Shown: one piece after another, positions 15,718-26,164 of the stretch
Layout: each line of letters begins with the position of its first letter
How positions within the stretch are numbered: the stretch's first letter is position 1
DNA from: Flavobacterium ajazii
Lineage (GTDB): Bacteria > Bacteroidota > Bacteroidia > Flavobacteriales > Flavobacteriaceae
Assembly (NCBI RefSeq): GCF_010614725.1
Contig: NZ_JAAEHL010000004.1
Location: 248,001-312,000 of the forward strand
DNA length: 64,000 nt
Direction: 5' to 3'
Notes under the pieces: generated by a model
The model's database searches: none
Told to the model about the DNA's origin: nothing
What the model saw: only the letters and a program-made list of their open reading frames with translations
Program-made: the position numbers and the translations under genes

Positions 15718-18324
15718 TTATTTTTTAACCAGCATCCTTTTAATCTCATTCAGTTTCATCAGGGCTTCTACCGGTGTAATTGCATTAATATCGAGGTTTA
15801 AAATCTCTTCTTTTATCTCTTCCAGCAAGGGATCATCCAAATTAAAAAAACTCATCTGCATTTCTTCATTTGCCGATTTTATTCCGTTCAAAGCATCACT
15901 CGAATGATTTTTTTCTAATTTCTTTAAAAGCTTTTGTGCTTTCGAAATAACCAACTGAGGCATTCCGGCCATTTTTGCAACATGAATTCCAAAACTATGC
16001 GCACTTCCACCTTTAACCAGTTTTCGCACGAATAAAACAGTATCTTTCAATTCTTTTACAGCAACATTAAAATTCTGAATCCTTGGCATCGATTCTGTCA
16101 TTTCATTCAGCTCATGATAATGCGTTGCAAAAAGTGTTTTTGCCCTTCCTGGATGCTCGTGTATAAATTCAGCAATCGCCCAGGCAATCGAGATTCCGTC
16201 ATACGTACTTGTTCCTCTTCCAATCTCGTCCAACAGTACCAAACTTCTGTCTGAAATATTATTCAAAATCGAAGCTGTTTCATTCATTTCGACCATAAAC
16301 GTAGATTCACCCATCGAAATATTATCTGAAGCCCCTACTCTGGTAAAAATCTTATCTACAATTCCCATTCTAACGCTATCAGCAGGGACAAAACTTCCCA
16401 TTTGAGCCAAAAGTACAATTAATGCCGTTTGCCTCAAAATTGCCGACTTACCCGACATATTAGGACCGGTAATCATAATAATTTGCTGTATCTCTCTGTC
16501 TAAGAAAACATCATTGGCAATATAAGGGGTCCCAACAGGCAATTGTTTTTCAATTACAGGGTGCCTTCCATTTTTGATATCTAATTCAAATGTATCATCA
16601 ATTTCAGGACACACATATTGATTTTCAACAGCCATTTGTGTAAACGAACATAAACAATCCAGCTGCGCAATTAAATAAGCATTCATCTGAACAGGCTTGA
16701 TATAAGTAGAAATCCAAGCCACTAATTGCTCAAAAAGATCTGTTTCAATTTTATAAATTCTCTCTTCAGCACCTAAAATTTTAGTCTCATATTCTTTTAA
16801 TTCTTCCGTAATATAACGTTCGGCATTAACCAAAGTCTGTTTACGAATCCATTCTTCAGGCACTTTATCTTTATGCGTATTTCGAACTTCGATATAATAT
16901 CCGAAAACATTATTGAAAGAAATTTTCAAAGAAGAAATTCCCGTTCTCTCCGACTCCCTTCTTTCAATTCCTTCTAAAAACTCTTTTCCGGAAGTTGAAA
17001 TAGCACGCAATTCATCTAATTCTTCGCTGATTCCGCTTGCAATTGCGTTTCCTTTTGAAATGGCAACCGGCGCATCCTGATTTAAAGTAGTTTTAATTTT
17101 TTCGCGAAGCAAATCACAAGCATGCAAACTGTCTCCAATTACTTTTACAGCTTCCTGCGGACTTTCAAGCGCCAATGTTTTGATAGGAATAATAGCATCT
17201 AAAGATTCTTTCAAATAAACAATTTCACGAGGCGAAACTTTGCCCGCTGCTATTTTAGAAATCAAACGTTCTAAATCTGAAATCTGTTTGATCTGATATT
17301 GAATGTTATGCAGAATTTCAGGATTTGATTTCAGATAAGACACAACTTGATGGCGCCCTTTTATTTTATTAGCATCTTTTAAAGGCAATGCAAGCCAACG
17401 CTTTAACAGACGTCCTCCCATCGGAGAAAGTGTCTTATCAATAACATCTAAAAGTGTAACTGCATTCGGGTTATAGCTGTGGTACAACTCTAAATTTCGG
17501 ATAGTAAAACGATCCATCCAGACATAAGCATCTTCTGCAATACGCTGAATCGCTGTAATATGCTGAATTCTATTATGCTGTGTCTCTGACAAATAATACA
17601 GAATAGCTCCTGAAGCAATGATTCCCTCCTTTAACTCTTCTACACCAAATCCTTTTAAGGAATTTGTCTGAAAATGTTTCGTCAGGGTTTCTAAGGCATA
17701 ATCTTCTTTGTAAATCCAGTCTTCCAGATAAAAACTGTGAAAATCATCCCCAAAAGCATCCTTAAAATTACTTTTATTGTTTTTTGGTACCAGAACTTCA
17801 CTTGGATTAAAATTCTGCAATAATTTATCAATGTATTCTGCATTTCCCTGAGCAGTTAAAAATTCTCCTGTTGAAACATCCAGAAAAGAAATTCCGATAT
17901 TTTTATTAGCAAAATAAACTGAAGCTAAAAAATTATTCGTTTTTGACTGCAAAACCTCATCGTTCAAAGAAACCCCAGGAGTTACAAGCTCAGTTACACC
18001 TCTTTTTACTATTGTTTTGGTCATTTTTGGATCTTCAAGCTGGTCACAGATTGCTACCCTGAGTCCGGCTTTAACCAATTTTGGCAGATAGGTGTTAACA
18101 GAATGATGTGGAAAACCCGCCAAAGCTGTTTCGGTATCAGAACCTGCACCTCTTTTGGTTAATGTAATCCCAAGGATTTTAGAAGCTCTAATGGCGTCTT
18201 CTCCAAAGGTTTCGTAAAAATCTCCTACTCTGAAAAGCAGACATGCATCAGGATATTTAGCCTTGATTTCGTTGTACTGCTTCATTAAAGGTGTTTCCTT
18301 CACCACTTTCTCTTTAGCTGCCAA
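15718..18324 (-). CDS. mutS: DNA mismatch repair protein MutS
   Basis: This 868-residue MutS1-type protein recognises base mismatches and small loops. The N-terminal mismatch-binding domain has the Phe-x-Glu motif at residues 36-38 (FYE in GDFYETFG). Connector, lever and clamp domains follow. The ATPase has Walker A GPNMSGKS at about residue 620, the STFMVEM segment, Walker [17 protein letters not shown] and the ATHYHEL switch. Length and motifs are normal. It is divergent from the DUF1573 gene and forms its own unit after the tRNA operon. Confidence 0.97.
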   Translation of the reverse strand: MAAKEKVVKETPLMKQYNEIKAKYPDACLLFRVGDFYETFGEDAIRASKILGITLTKRGAGSDTETALAGFPHHSVNTYLPKLVKAGLRVAICDQLEDPKMTKTIVKRGVTELVTPGVSLNDEVLQSKTNNFLASVYFANKNIGISFLDVSTGEFLTAQGNAEYIDKLLQNFNPSEVLVPKNNKSNFKDAFGDDFHSFYLEDWIYKEDYALETLTKHFQTNSLKGFGVEELKEGIIASGAILYYLSETQHNRIQHITAIQRIAEDAYVWMDRFTIRNLELYHSYNPNAVTLLDVIDKTLSPMGGRLLKRWLALPLKDANKIKGRHQVVSYLKSNPEILHNIQYQIKQISDLERLISKIAAGKVSPREIVYLKESLDAIIPIKTLALESPQEAVKVIGDSLHACDLLREKIKTTLNQDAPVAISKGNAIASGISEELDELRAISTSGKEFLEGIERRESERTGISSLKISFNNVFGYYIEVRNTHKDKVPEEWIRKQTLVNAERYITEELKEYETKILGAEERIYKIETDLFEQLVAWISTYIKPVQMNAYLIAQLDCLCSFTQMAVENQYVCPEIDDTFELDIKNGRHPVIEKQLPVGTPYIANDVFLDREIQQIIMITGPNMSGKSAILRQTALIVLLAQMGSFVPADSVRMGIVDKIFTRVGASDNISMGESTFMVEMNETASILNNISDRSLVLLDEIGRGTSTYDGISIAWAIAEFIHEHPGRAKTLFATHYHELNEMTESMPRIQNFNVAVKELKDTVLFVRKLVKGGSAHSFGIHVAKMAGMPQLVISKAQKLLKKLEKNHSSDALNGIKSANEEMQMSFFNLDDPLLEEIKEEILNLDINAITPVEALMKLNEIKRMLVKK

Positions 18325-18446
18325 ATTATTATATTTTAAAATGAAAAATTAAGACAGCGAATTTATGATATTTTGAAGGAATATCTCAGTTATCAAAAAT
18401 TAAAATATTTTAAGAAATTTTTAAGTGCAGATATGAGAATTTTACA

Positions 18447-18454
18447 TAGATTTG
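18447..18454 (+). promoter_or_regulatory. -7 element TAGATTTG of the DUF1573 gene
   Basis: A perfect TAnnTTTG match with a leader of about 25-30 bases before the ATG at 18486. Confidence 0.6.
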
Positions 18455-18485
18455 TTTCATAATTAAAACAAAGACACTTATAAAG

Positions 18486-18917
18486 ATGAAAAAAATAATT
18501 TTATTCGCTATGTTAGCTGTAGCTGGTATTACAGCTTCTAACGCTCAAAGTACTAAAAAAGCTGCTGCACCAAAAGTTGCTAAAGTTCAGGGAGCAGGAA
18601 TGGTTTTTGAAAGTGAAACAATCGACTACGGAACTATCGCTCACAATGCTGATGGTAACCGTCAGTTTGTTTTTGTAAACAACGGAACAAAACCATTAAT
18701 CATTACTAACACACAAGGATCTTGCGGATGTACTGTTCCAACTACACCAAAAGAGCCAATTGCTCCTGGAGCTAAAGGTGTTATCGGTGTAAAATATGCT
18801 ACTGACAGAGTTGGTGCATTTACAAAAACGGTAACTGTTACTTCAAATGCTGAAGGACAACCAACAAAAATTCTAACTATTAAAGGTACTGTTTTACCAG
18901 ATCCGGCAAAAAGCTAA
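18486..18917 (+). CDS. DUF1573 domain exported protein
   Basis: A 143-residue exported protein with a signal peptide (MKKIILFAMLAVAGITASNAQ) and a DUF1573 beta-sandwich of the ASPM/SPD-2/Hydin-like type. The landmarks are the DYGTIAHNADGNRQFVFVNNG stretch and the GSCGCTVP motif with two cysteines near residue 80. The family is common in Bacteroidota, but its molecular function is not known to me. It has a strong promoter element, an efficient terminator and codon choice suggesting good expression. Confidence 0.9.
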   Translation: MKKIILFAMLAVAGITASNAQSTKKAAAPKVAKVQGAGMVFESETIDYGTIAHNADGNRQFVFVNNGTKPLIITNTQGSCGCTVPTTPKEPIAPGAKGVIGVKYATDRVGAFTKTVTVTSNAEGQPTKILTIKGTVLPDPAKS

Positions 18918-18939
18918 TCTGAAAACATAAAAATAATCG

Positions 18940-18971
18940 AAAAAGCTTCCTTATCTTTGGAAGCTTTTTTT
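18940..18971 (+). terminator. intrinsic terminator of the DUF1573 gene
   Basis: AAAAAGCTTCC (18940-18950) pairs with GGAAGCTTTTT (18959-18969), with T to 18971. Confidence 0.85.
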
Positions 18972-18991
18972 ATGACCTGAATTTAACCCAA

Positions 18992-19528
18992 ATGAGAAAA
19001 CTTGAAAATAGTGAACTGGATAGAAAATCGATTGATGATTTTAAAAAATCTGAGAAAACGCCACTGATTTTAGTATTGGACGATATTCGCAGTTTACACA
19101 ATATAGGATCTGTATTTAGAACCGCCGATGCTTTTTTAGTAGAAAAAATCATTTTATGCGGCATCACAGCCACCCCTCCTAACAAAGAAATTCATAAAAC
19201 AGCCCTTGGAGCTACTGAAACTGTCACTTGGGAACATCATGAAAATGTTTTGGAAGTCATAGAAAACCTAAAAAAAGAAAATGTACTAACTCTTGCTATC
19301 GAACAAGTAGAAAGTGCTATTTTCCTGCAGGATTTTAAAGTAGAGAAAAATCAAAAATACGCCCTCGTTTTCGGAAACGAAGTTTATGGGGTTGCTCAGG
19401 AAGCTGTAGCTATTTGTGATGGCTGCATCGAAATTCCGCAACTGGGAACCAAACATTCATTAAACATATCTGTTAGTGCCGGTATTGTAGTTTGGGATTT
19501 GTTTAAAAAAATCAATTGGAATTTATGA
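18992..19528 (+). CDS. TrmH/SpoU-family RNA methyltransferase
   Basis: A 178-residue SPOUT-class RNA 2'-O-methyltransferase. The knot motifs are visible: LDDIRSLHNIGSVFRTADAF (motif 1, with N and R), FGNEVYGV (motif 2) and IPQLGTKHSLNISVSAGIVVWDL (motif 3). It lacks the N-terminal extension of TrmH proper, so the target (tRNA or rRNA) cannot be named. It begins 20 bases after the DUF1573 terminator, and a perfect AT-rich hairpin follows directly on its stop codon. Confidence 0.88.
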   Translation: MRKLENSELDRKSIDDFKKSEKTPLILVLDDIRSLHNIGSVFRTADAFLVEKIILCGITATPPNKEIHKTALGATETVTWEHHENVLEVIENLKKENVLTLAIEQVESAIFLQDFKVEKNQKYALVFGNEVYGVAQEAVAICDGCIEIPQLGTKHSLNISVSAGIVVWDLFKKINWNL

Positions 19529-19559
19529 TTTGTATAAAAAATACCGTTTTTTATACAAA
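19529..19559. terminator. AT-rich perfect hairpin after the methyltransferase gene
   Basis: TTTGTATAAAAAA (19529-19541) and TTTTTTATACAAA (19547-19559) form a 13-bp perfect stem beginning at the first base after the stop. No downstream T run follows, so termination is only possible. Confidence 0.45.
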
Positions 19560-19633
19560 AAAGTTTATTAGCAGCATTTATTTCACAATTCTCTTAACTA
19601 TTTTTACTAAAGGGTTTTACAAAATAATTTGCT

Positions 19634-22600
19634 ATGAAAAAGACGTTATTGGTGTTTTTAATTTTCTCAGGTTTTATCTGCTCATCCCAAAAAACATCTA
19701 TTCCTGACCCTAATTTTGAAAAAGCCCTCATCGATTTAGGAATTGACAGTGGCTCTGTTGACGGCTGGGTTTCTTCACTTAATATTGCAAATGTAAAATC
19801 TTTAGATATTCCGGGAAAAAACATTTCGGATTTAACCGGAATTGAAGGTTTTTTAAAGTTAGAGCAATTAAACGTTGGCATACTATATAATGATCAAACC
19901 AAAAGAAATAACATCTCCAGCCTAAACCTTTCTAACAACATATATCTTAAACATTTACGCTGCGAATATAATAATTTAACTTACCTTAATCTTTCAAATA
20001 ATACACAACTAAATACACTATATATTAGTTACAATAAATTTAATAGCATTGACATTTCTAAAAATACAGCATTAACCACTTTTGATTGTCAGGAAAACAA
20101 CATTTCATATATTGATGTAACTAAAAACACTTATTTAACGGGTTTAGATGTTTCTGCAAATAAACTAACTAATTTAGATATTTCTAAGAATTTATTATTA
20201 ACCTCTCTAAGCTATTATAATAACCAATTAACCAATATAGATATTTCAAAACACATCAAAATCAAACATTTCAACATTGGATTTAACAAACTGTCGAATA
20301 TTGATGTTTCTAAAAATACTGCTTTAGAATTTTTAAATTGTGAAAACAATCAATTACCCAATCTAGACATTAGCACAAATACTCTCTTAGCTGGTTTGGA
20401 AAGCAAAAACAATCTATTGACTCATTTAGATGTTTCTAAAAACACTGGCCTAATTCGTTTAAACTGTAGTTTTAACCAATTATCTAATATTGATGTTTCG
20501 AAAAATCTTTTGTTAAATGATTTTACAATAAGTAATAATCAATTAACCGGTTTAGATGTTTCTAAAAATACAGCCCTAAAACAATTAGGTTGTGGCTATA
20601 ACAATTTAACCAATATTGATATTTCCAAAAATATTATTTTATATGATTTATCAATTCACAATAATCAGATCGCCAACTTAGATGTTACCAAAAACACCGT
20701 TTTAGTAATTTTAAATTGCCAGAATAATCAATTAACCGATTTGAATGTTTCGAAAAATAACACTTTGGTTAATTTTTACTGTCAAAACAATCAACTAACC
20801 AATTTGAATTTAAAAAACGGAAAAAATACAAAGCTTTCATTTCTGAATTTCAAATCCAACCCTAACCTTAGTTGTATCCAGGTAGACAATGCTACCTATT
20901 CTAATACTAACTGGTCTACTTATAAAGACGCTTCTGCTACATATTTAAATAACTGTAACACAATAAATAGTACTGCACCTAAACTGACAGCAACCGGAAA
21001 TCAACTATACTGTCCCAACACCGACATCAATATTGTCACTGATTTTTCTATTACACATGATGCCAGTGAAACGGGAACGCACGCAGTTTACATTCAGATT
21101 TCGTCTGGATATGCTGCCGGGTTTGATAAATTAAGACTTTTAAATCCTTCATCGTATCCAAATATTGTCGAGAACTGGGATACTGCATCCGGAAAACTAA
21201 CTCTCTCTAGCCCGACCGGAATTGATGTGCTGTATAGTGATTTTATATCGGCTGTAAAAAATGTTGTTTTTTCAAACCCATCGGTTTCAGCATCGGGAGC
21301 CAAAACATTTTCTATAACTATTGGCCAGGCAAACTATTTACCATCAACCGGACATTTTTATCAATTTGTCCCTAATATTGGTATTACATGGACCGAAGCA
21401 AAAGCAGCTGCAGAAAACAGCACTTATTATGGTCTTCAAGGATACTTAGCAACAATTTCTGCCGCTGATGAAGCAAAATTATCAGGAGAACAAGCTTCAG
21501 GAGCAGGCTGGATTGGAGGCAGCGATGCCGAAACTGAAAATGTATGGAAATGGGTAACCGGACCGGAAGGTTTGGCAAATGACGGAAAAGGAACTATTTT
21601 CTGGAATGGTCTTGCCAATGGAAGCACCCCTAACTTTGCGCTTTGGAACAACAACGAACCAAACCAGGCCGGGGATGAAGATTATGCACACATTACAGCG
21701 CCAGGCATTGGAATTCCGGGTTCCTGGAACGACTTGCGAAATGAAGGACAACCAAGTGGTGATTATCAGGCCAAAGGATATATTGTTGAGTACGGGGGAA
21801 TGCCCGGAGAATCTCCTTTAGAAATTGCAACCAGCACTCAGATTACCATTCCGGAAGCTACAATTACAAATCCAAATCCAATTTGTGATTCAGGAAGTTT
21901 AAATTTAAAAGCAACTTCAAACGCCGGAACAATTAGATGGTATGATGCAGCTGTGGGAGGTCATTTACTGGGTACAGGAACCTCATATACAACCCCAATA
22001 ATAAATACTTCGACCACTTATTATGCGGATGCAGGCTGTGAAACAAACCGAAGATCAGTTACAGCCATTGTAAACACTACTCCTGACGTTCCAATCGTTT
22101 CTTCTCCGGTTGCAAGATGCGGTACAGGAACGGTAACATTACAGGCTACTTCAAATCTTGGAATTATAAACTGGTTTGCGACATCAACAGGTGGTACAAG
22201 CCTTTATACAGGAAACAATTTTATTACACCAGCTATTTCGGTCAATACCACGTATTATGCTGAGGCATCAAACAATGGCTGTATTAATTCGACCCGTACT
22301 CCAGTAAATATCATCATCTATACTCCTCCCATAGTTACTGACGAAGAAGTTGTTTTATGCGAAAACCAAACAGTAATATTAGATGCTAAAATAAGCGGAA
22401 TGACTTACAAATGGTCTACCGGACAAACCAGCCAGACTATAGAAGTTAACATAAAAGGAACTTATAGCGTTGAAGTAACCAGCCCTTCACCCGAAAATTG
22501 TACCAGTAACAAAACAATAACTGTGATTGAGTATAAAAAACCAATCATTAAAAATATTGATGTAAAAGAAAGAGCAGTAACTATTAATGTCTCTAATCCA

Positions 22601-23008
22601 CAAGATTATTTTGAATATTCTGTAGACGGTGCTAATTATCAGACATCAAATCTTTTTTATAATGTGCCGGGCGGATTACAAACTGCTTATGTAAGAGCCC
22701 AAAACAATCTCTGCAATAGTAATGAAGCTACTCAGAGTTTTATTGTTTTAATTATTCCGTCATTTTTCACTCCTAATAATGATTCTTATAATGATTTTTG
22801 GGAAGTCACAGGTATGGAAAACTACCCCAAGGCACAAGTGACAATTTTTGATCAGTACGGAAAATTATTAGCCCAATTAAGCGGATCAAAATTGAGTTGG
22901 GACGGTACTTTTAACAAATCCCCACTTCCGTCTTCTGATTATTGGTATGTTTTAAAAATTGATGATGCAAATCCTGTTTTTAAGGGACACTTTTCTTTGA
23001 AGAGGTAA
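19634..23008 (+). CDS. LRR and C-type-lectin-like surface protein with T9SS type B sorting domain
   Basis: This 1124-residue secreted protein has a signal peptide (residues 1-18). Fourteen consecutive 21-residue leucine-rich repeats (about 95-388) have the form NLDVSKNTAL-x-x-L-x-C-x-x-NQLT. A linking beta domain runs to about 570. A C-type-lectin-like domain (about 573-721) has no cysteines but carries both calcium/sugar motifs, E675-P-N and W698-N-D. Two Ig-like repeats (about 735-895, each ending with TYYAD or TYYAE) and a PKD-like segment follow. The C-terminal 85 residues (FTPNNDSYNDFW onward) are a gliding-motility-associated type B sorting domain. It should be secreted by the type IX system and act as a surface or released adhesin; the EPN motif suggests mannose-type glycans (inference). 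Confidence 0.88.
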   Translation: MKKTLLVFLIFSGFICSSQKTSIPDPNFEKALIDLGIDSGSVDGWVSSLNIANVKSLDIPGKNISDLTGIEGFLKLEQLNVGILYNDQTKRNNISSLNLSNNIYLKHLRCEYNNLTYLNLSNNTQLNTLYISYNKFNSIDISKNTALTTFDCQENNISYIDVTKNTYLTGLDVSANKLTNLDISKNLLLTSLSYYNNQLTNIDISKHIKIKHFNIGFNKLSNIDVSKNTALEFLNCENNQLPNLDISTNTLLAGLESKNNLLTHLDVSKNTGLIRLNCSFNQLSNIDVSKNLLLNDFTISNNQLTGLDVSKNTALKQLGCGYNNLTNIDISKNIILYDLSIHNNQIANLDVTKNTVLVILNCQNNQLTDLNVSKNNTLVNFYCQNNQLTNLNLKNGKNTKLSFLNFKSNPNLSCIQVDNATYSNTNWSTYKDASATYLNNCNTINSTAPKLTATGNQLYCPNTDINIVTDFSITHDASETGTHAVYIQISSGYAAGFDKLRLLNPSSYPNIVENWDTASGKLTLSSPTGIDVLYSDFISAVKNVVFSNPSVSASGAKTFSITIGQANYLPSTGHFYQFVPNIGITWTEAKAAAENSTYYGLQGYLATISAADEAKLSGEQASGAGWIGGSDAETENVWKWVTGPEGLANDGKGTIFWNGLANGSTPNFALWNNNEPNQAGDEDYAHITAPGIGIPGSWNDLRNEGQPSGDYQAKGYIVEYGGMPGESPLEIATSTQITIPEATITNPNPICDSGSLNLKATSNAGTIRWYDAAVGGHLLGTGTSYTTPIINTSTTYYADAGCETNRRSVTAIVNTTPDVPIVSSPVARCGTGTVTLQATSNLGIINWFATSTGGTSLYTGNNFITPAISVNTTYYAEASNNGCINSTRTPVNIIIYTPPIVTDEEVVLCENQTVILDAKISGMTYKWSTGQTSQTIEVNIKGTYSVEVTSPSPENCTSNKTITVIEYKKPIIKNIDVKERAVTINVSNPQDYFEYSVDGANYQTSNLFYNVPGGLQTAYVRAQNNLCNSNEATQSFIVLIIPSFFTPNNDSYNDFWEVTGMENYPKAQVTIFDQYGKLLAQLSGSKLSWDGTFNKSPLPSSDYWYVLKIDDANPVFKGHFSLKR
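19916..20797 (+). repeat. 63-bp coding repeats of the LRR domain
   Basis: Fourteen in-frame units of 63 bases encode the 21-residue LRRs. Protein consensus is tight (DVSKNTAL, NNQLTN), while the DNA has diverged at third positions, so the array is old rather than freshly expanded. Confidence 0.75.
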
Positions 23009-23011
23009 AGT

Positions 23012-23139
23012 TAAATTAGAGAATTTTTCAATTAGAAAATGAGATAATTATCGATTCGAAAAGACAAACTTTCCAGCTTTTAGAAAAGTAAAAGCTTTTA
23101 AAAATTTTCTAATTATCAAATTGACACATTATCTAATTA
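23012..23139. repeat. AT-rich periodic inverted repeat, copy B
   Basis: The left arm (23012-23051) contains AATTAGAGAATT, CAATTAGAAAATGAG and ATAATT. The right arm (23104-23139) contains their complements (TTTTCTAATTATC, ACACATTATCTAATTAC). The right arm supplies the stop codon of the gene ending at 23129. Related to the blocks at 4793 and 47826. Confidence 0.65.
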
Positions 23140-24262
23140 CTCTTCGAATTTCATTCAATATAAAAAGATAGTCTTCGTGTTTTTTGACAAAATCACGATT
23201 CGAAACATCGATTATCAGAACGTTCAAGTCTGTTTGGGATTTAATATAGTCTAAGTAACCATTATTGATTTTATCCAAATATTCATCTGAAATATTTTGC
23301 TCATAATTTCGTCCTCGTTTTTTAATATTCTGAAGCAATCTGCTTGTGTTTTGATATAAATACACATACAAATCAGGCTTTGGCATTTCTTTATAAATAA
23401 TATCAAACAAGTTTCGATACAGACGATATTCATCCTCAGCGAGAGTTATTTTAGCAAAAATCAAAGACTTGAAAATATGATAATCGGCAATTACAAAATC
23501 TTTAAACAAATCAAATTGCGCCAGATCATCCGATAGCTGCTGATAACGATCTGCCAGAAAAGACATTTCCAAAGGAAAAGCATATCTGTTTTGATCTTTA
23601 TAAAATTTTGGCAAAAATGGATTATCTGCAAAACGTTCCAATACATTTTTTGCATTAAAATCTTCAGCAATTTTTTGTACCAAAGTAGTCTTTCCGGCAC
23701 CTATATTTCCTTCAAAAGCAATATAATTGAATTTCTCAAGCGGAATTTCCTCCAATGGATTTTTCAATTCCTGAACCACTGTACAAACGCTGTCATCCGG
23801 TGTAATGGAGATTAATTCGGAAACAGTTTTCTGAAAAACGGGATGCTTCCAATTTAACTCTAAATCCTTCATAGGAAGTAACACAAAATTTCGGTTTTGC
23901 ATTAAAGGATGCGGAACCTGAAGTTTATCAGATTCGATAATTTCATCATCAAAAACAATCAGATCAACATCAATAATTCGGGATTGATATCCTTGCTTAT
24001 CCGAACGAATTCTTCCGAGTTGTTTTTCTATTTTTAAAACCTGGCTGAGTATTTTTTGTGCCGAAGAAGAACTATGCAAAAGCAAAGCACAATTATAAAA
24101 AGCATCACTTTCGAATCCCCAGGCGGGCGTTTCGTACAGTTTTGAAACCCGGATTACAGTTCCCACTTCCTGATGTATCAAATTAATACAACTTTCAATG
24201 TTTTCGAACCGATTCCCCTGATTGCTTCCTATAGATAAAACGACCTGATGCTGTGATTTCAT
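23129..24262 (-). CDS. folK: FolK-deoxynucleoside kinase fusion protein
   Basis: A 377-residue two-domain fusion. Residues 1-150 are 2-amino-4-hydroxy-6-hydroxymethyldihydropteridine pyrophosphokinase (folate pathway), with SIGSNQGNR, the YETPAWG segment, R-x-x-D (IRSDKQGYQSRIIDVDLI) and VPHPLMQNRNFVL. Residues 175-377 are a deoxynucleoside kinase, with P-loop GNIGAGKTT at about 184, the LERFADNPFL segment and an LQNIKKRGR LID-like arginine loop. Both halves look intact. As I recall, this fusion is a standing feature of Bacteroidota. The C-terminal residues VIR and the stop come from an intergenic-type repeat. Confidence 0.92.
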   Translation of the reverse strand: MKSQHQVVLSIGSNQGNRFENIESCINLIHQEVGTVIRVSKLYETPAWGFESDAFYNCALLLHSSSSAQKILSQVLKIEKQLGRIRSDKQGYQSRIIDVDLIVFDDEIIESDKLQVPHPLMQNRNFVLLPMKDLELNWKHPVFQKTVSELISITPDDSVCTVVQELKNPLEEIPLEKFNYIAFEGNIGAGKTTLVQKIAEDFNAKNVLERFADNPFLPKFYKDQNRYAFPLEMSFLADRYQQLSDDLAQFDLFKDFVIADYHIFKSLIFAKITLAEDEYRLYRNLFDIIYKEMPKPDLYVYLYQNTSRLLQNIKKRGRNYEQNISDEYLDKINNGYLDYIKSQTDLNVLIIDVSNRDFVKKHEDYLFILNEIRRVIR

Positions 24263-24301
24263 AATTATGCAAATTAACTAAAACTATTTTAGAATTAACA
24301 A

Positions 24302-24309
24302 TATATTTG
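24302..24309 (+). promoter_or_regulatory. -7 element TATATTTG for sppA
   Basis: A perfect TAnnTTTG match, with a leader of about 80 bases to the sppA start. Confidence 0.5.
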
Positions 24310-24397
24310 TGATACAGGTTCTGAAGCGAATTTGAAATCGCTTATCAAAATCTGTAACGAAACATTTGTTTTTGCTACTTATTAAAAAAATATACTT

Positions 24398-26155
24398 ATG
24401 AAATTTCTAGGAAATGTAGTTGCCACTGTAATTGGTATTTTTGTTTTTATCATGTTATTCTTTTTTGGGGTAATCCTGATTGGAGCTATTTTTGGAGGTG
24501 ACGATACCGTTAGTGTCAAAGCTGATTCGGTTATTGAACTGGATTTAAAAGATATCAAAAATGATTATGCAGGAAAATACAAAGACCCTTGGGTTAATGT
24601 TTTTTCTGATAAAAAAGAAATTGGTATCACTGACGTTATCAACGCGATTGAAGCTGCAAAAACTGACGATAAAATTAAGGGAATATCCATATTAAACGAC
24701 GAGTCTTCTTTAGGTCTTGCTCAATATAAAGATTTGAGAAATGCACTGGAAAGCTTTAAAAAATCAGGAAAATTTGTCTGGGCTTATGCCAATATGTATT
24801 CACAGAAAGAATATTATCTGAATTCGGTAGCCAATACTGTTTATCTGAATCCGGCAGGTGATCTGGATTTTAAAGGACTTTCTTCTGAAGTAATGTTTTT
24901 TAAAGACTTTCAGGAAAAATCAGGTATTCATATGGAAGTGATTCGTCATGGAAAATACAAAAGTGCCGTTGAGCCTTTCCTCGAAAACAAAATGAGCGAT
25001 GCCAACAGAGAGCAAATAACAGCACTTTTAAACTCTATCTGGACAACTGTTGTGGCCGATATTTCAAAAAGCCGAAACATTCCGGTTACCAAACTAAACG
25101 AAATCGCAAACGGATTACTGGCTAGAACCCCGGAAATGGCAAAATCCCAGCATCTGGTTGACATTGTTGCTTATGAAGATGAGTATCATAATGCCATCAA
25201 AAAAGCCTTAAAAGTAAAAGGTGATGATGATTATAATAAAATTTCGATTTCAGATTACACTCAGAATAATATCACAACAGCTTTAACCAATACAGCAACC
25301 GATGAGATTGCAATTATTTATGCTCAGGGCGAAATAGGAAGCGGTGAAGGTGATGTTAATCAAATTGGTGAAGGTTCTATGCGACGTTCATTAAAGGAAG
25401 CGAGAGAAAATGAAGATGTAAAAGCCATTGTTTTAAGAATAGACAGCCCAGGCGGAAGTGCACTGACTTCTGATTTAATCTGGAGAGAAATCGAGATTAC
25501 CAAAAAAGTAAAACCTGTCGTAGTTTCTATGGGAAATTACGCTGCGTCAGGAGGTTATTACATTGCCTGCAACGCCAATAAAATTTTTGCCGAAAAAAAT
25601 ACAATCACAGGATCAATCGGCGTTTTTGGGGTTTTACCTAATTTTAGTCCGTTGGCAAATAAATTAGGAATCAATACAGAGCAGGTAAAAACACATGAAA
25701 ACTCTGCTAACTACAGTCCGTTTGTGCCTGTTGACGAAAAGTTTAAAGCTTTTACTTTAGAAGGTGTTGAACACATCTATAAAACATTTGTAACTCATGT
25801 TGCTGAAGGCCGAAAAATGACTTTTGCACAGGTAGATGCGATTGCACAGGGAAGAGTCTGGTCTGGTAGTGAAGCTTTAAAAATTGGTTTGGTAGACAAA
25901 ATTGGAGGATTAAATGATGCAATTGCCGAAGCTGCCAAAATCTCCAAAATAAAATCATACAGTACACAAAATTATCCTGAATACGATAAAACTTTAAACG
26001 ATCTTTTGTCCGGATTGCCTTTTGCCAAATCAAAAGAATCATTTATAAAAGAAGAAATTGGTGAGGAAAATTATATTCTTATCGAACACATCAAAAGACT
26101 TCAAAAATTAAAAGGAGCACAAGCGACAATGCCTTACAGCATCAGTATCAAATAA
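24398..26155 (+). CDS. sppA: signal peptide peptidase SppA (long form)
   Basis: This 585-residue membrane-bound serine protease degrades cleaved signal peptides. One N-terminal membrane segment lies at about residues 8-32. It is the long, tandem-domain E. coli-type form. The catalytic lysine is K188 (GKYKSAVEPF) in the first half and the nucleophile S384 (NYAASGGYYIACN) in the second. The SPGGSALTSDLIW and GSIGVFG segments are also typical. The next gene starts 9 bases after its stop, so the two are probably cotranscribed. Confidence 0.95.
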   Translation: MKFLGNVVATVIGIFVFIMLFFFGVILIGAIFGGDDTVSVKADSVIELDLKDIKNDYAGKYKDPWVNVFSDKKEIGITDVINAIEAAKTDDKIKGISILNDESSLGLAQYKDLRNALESFKKSGKFVWAYANMYSQKEYYLNSVANTVYLNPAGDLDFKGLSSEVMFFKDFQEKSGIHMEVIRHGKYKSAVEPFLENKMSDANREQITALLNSIWTTVVADISKSRNIPVTKLNEIANGLLARTPEMAKSQHLVDIVAYEDEYHNAIKKALKVKGDDDYNKISISDYTQNNITTALTNTATDEIAIIYAQGEIGSGEGDVNQIGEGSMRRSLKEARENEDVKAIVLRIDSPGGSALTSDLIWREIEITKKVKPVVVSMGNYAASGGYYIACNANKIFAEKNTITGSIGVFGVLPNFSPLANKLGINTEQVKTHENSANYSPFVPVDEKFKAFTLEGVEHIYKTFVTHVAEGRKMTFAQVDAIAQGRVWSGSEALKIGLVDKIGGLNDAIAEAAKISKIKSYSTQNYPEYDKTLNDLLSGLPFAKSKESFIKEEIGEENYILIEHIKRLQKLKGAQATMPYSISIK

Positions 26156-26164
26156 TTTTAGGAA

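Noticed and set aside
19916..20797. Regular 63-bp repeats as a CRISPR array or minisatellite
   Set aside because: The repeats are in frame, diverged at third positions and encode leucine-rich repeats.
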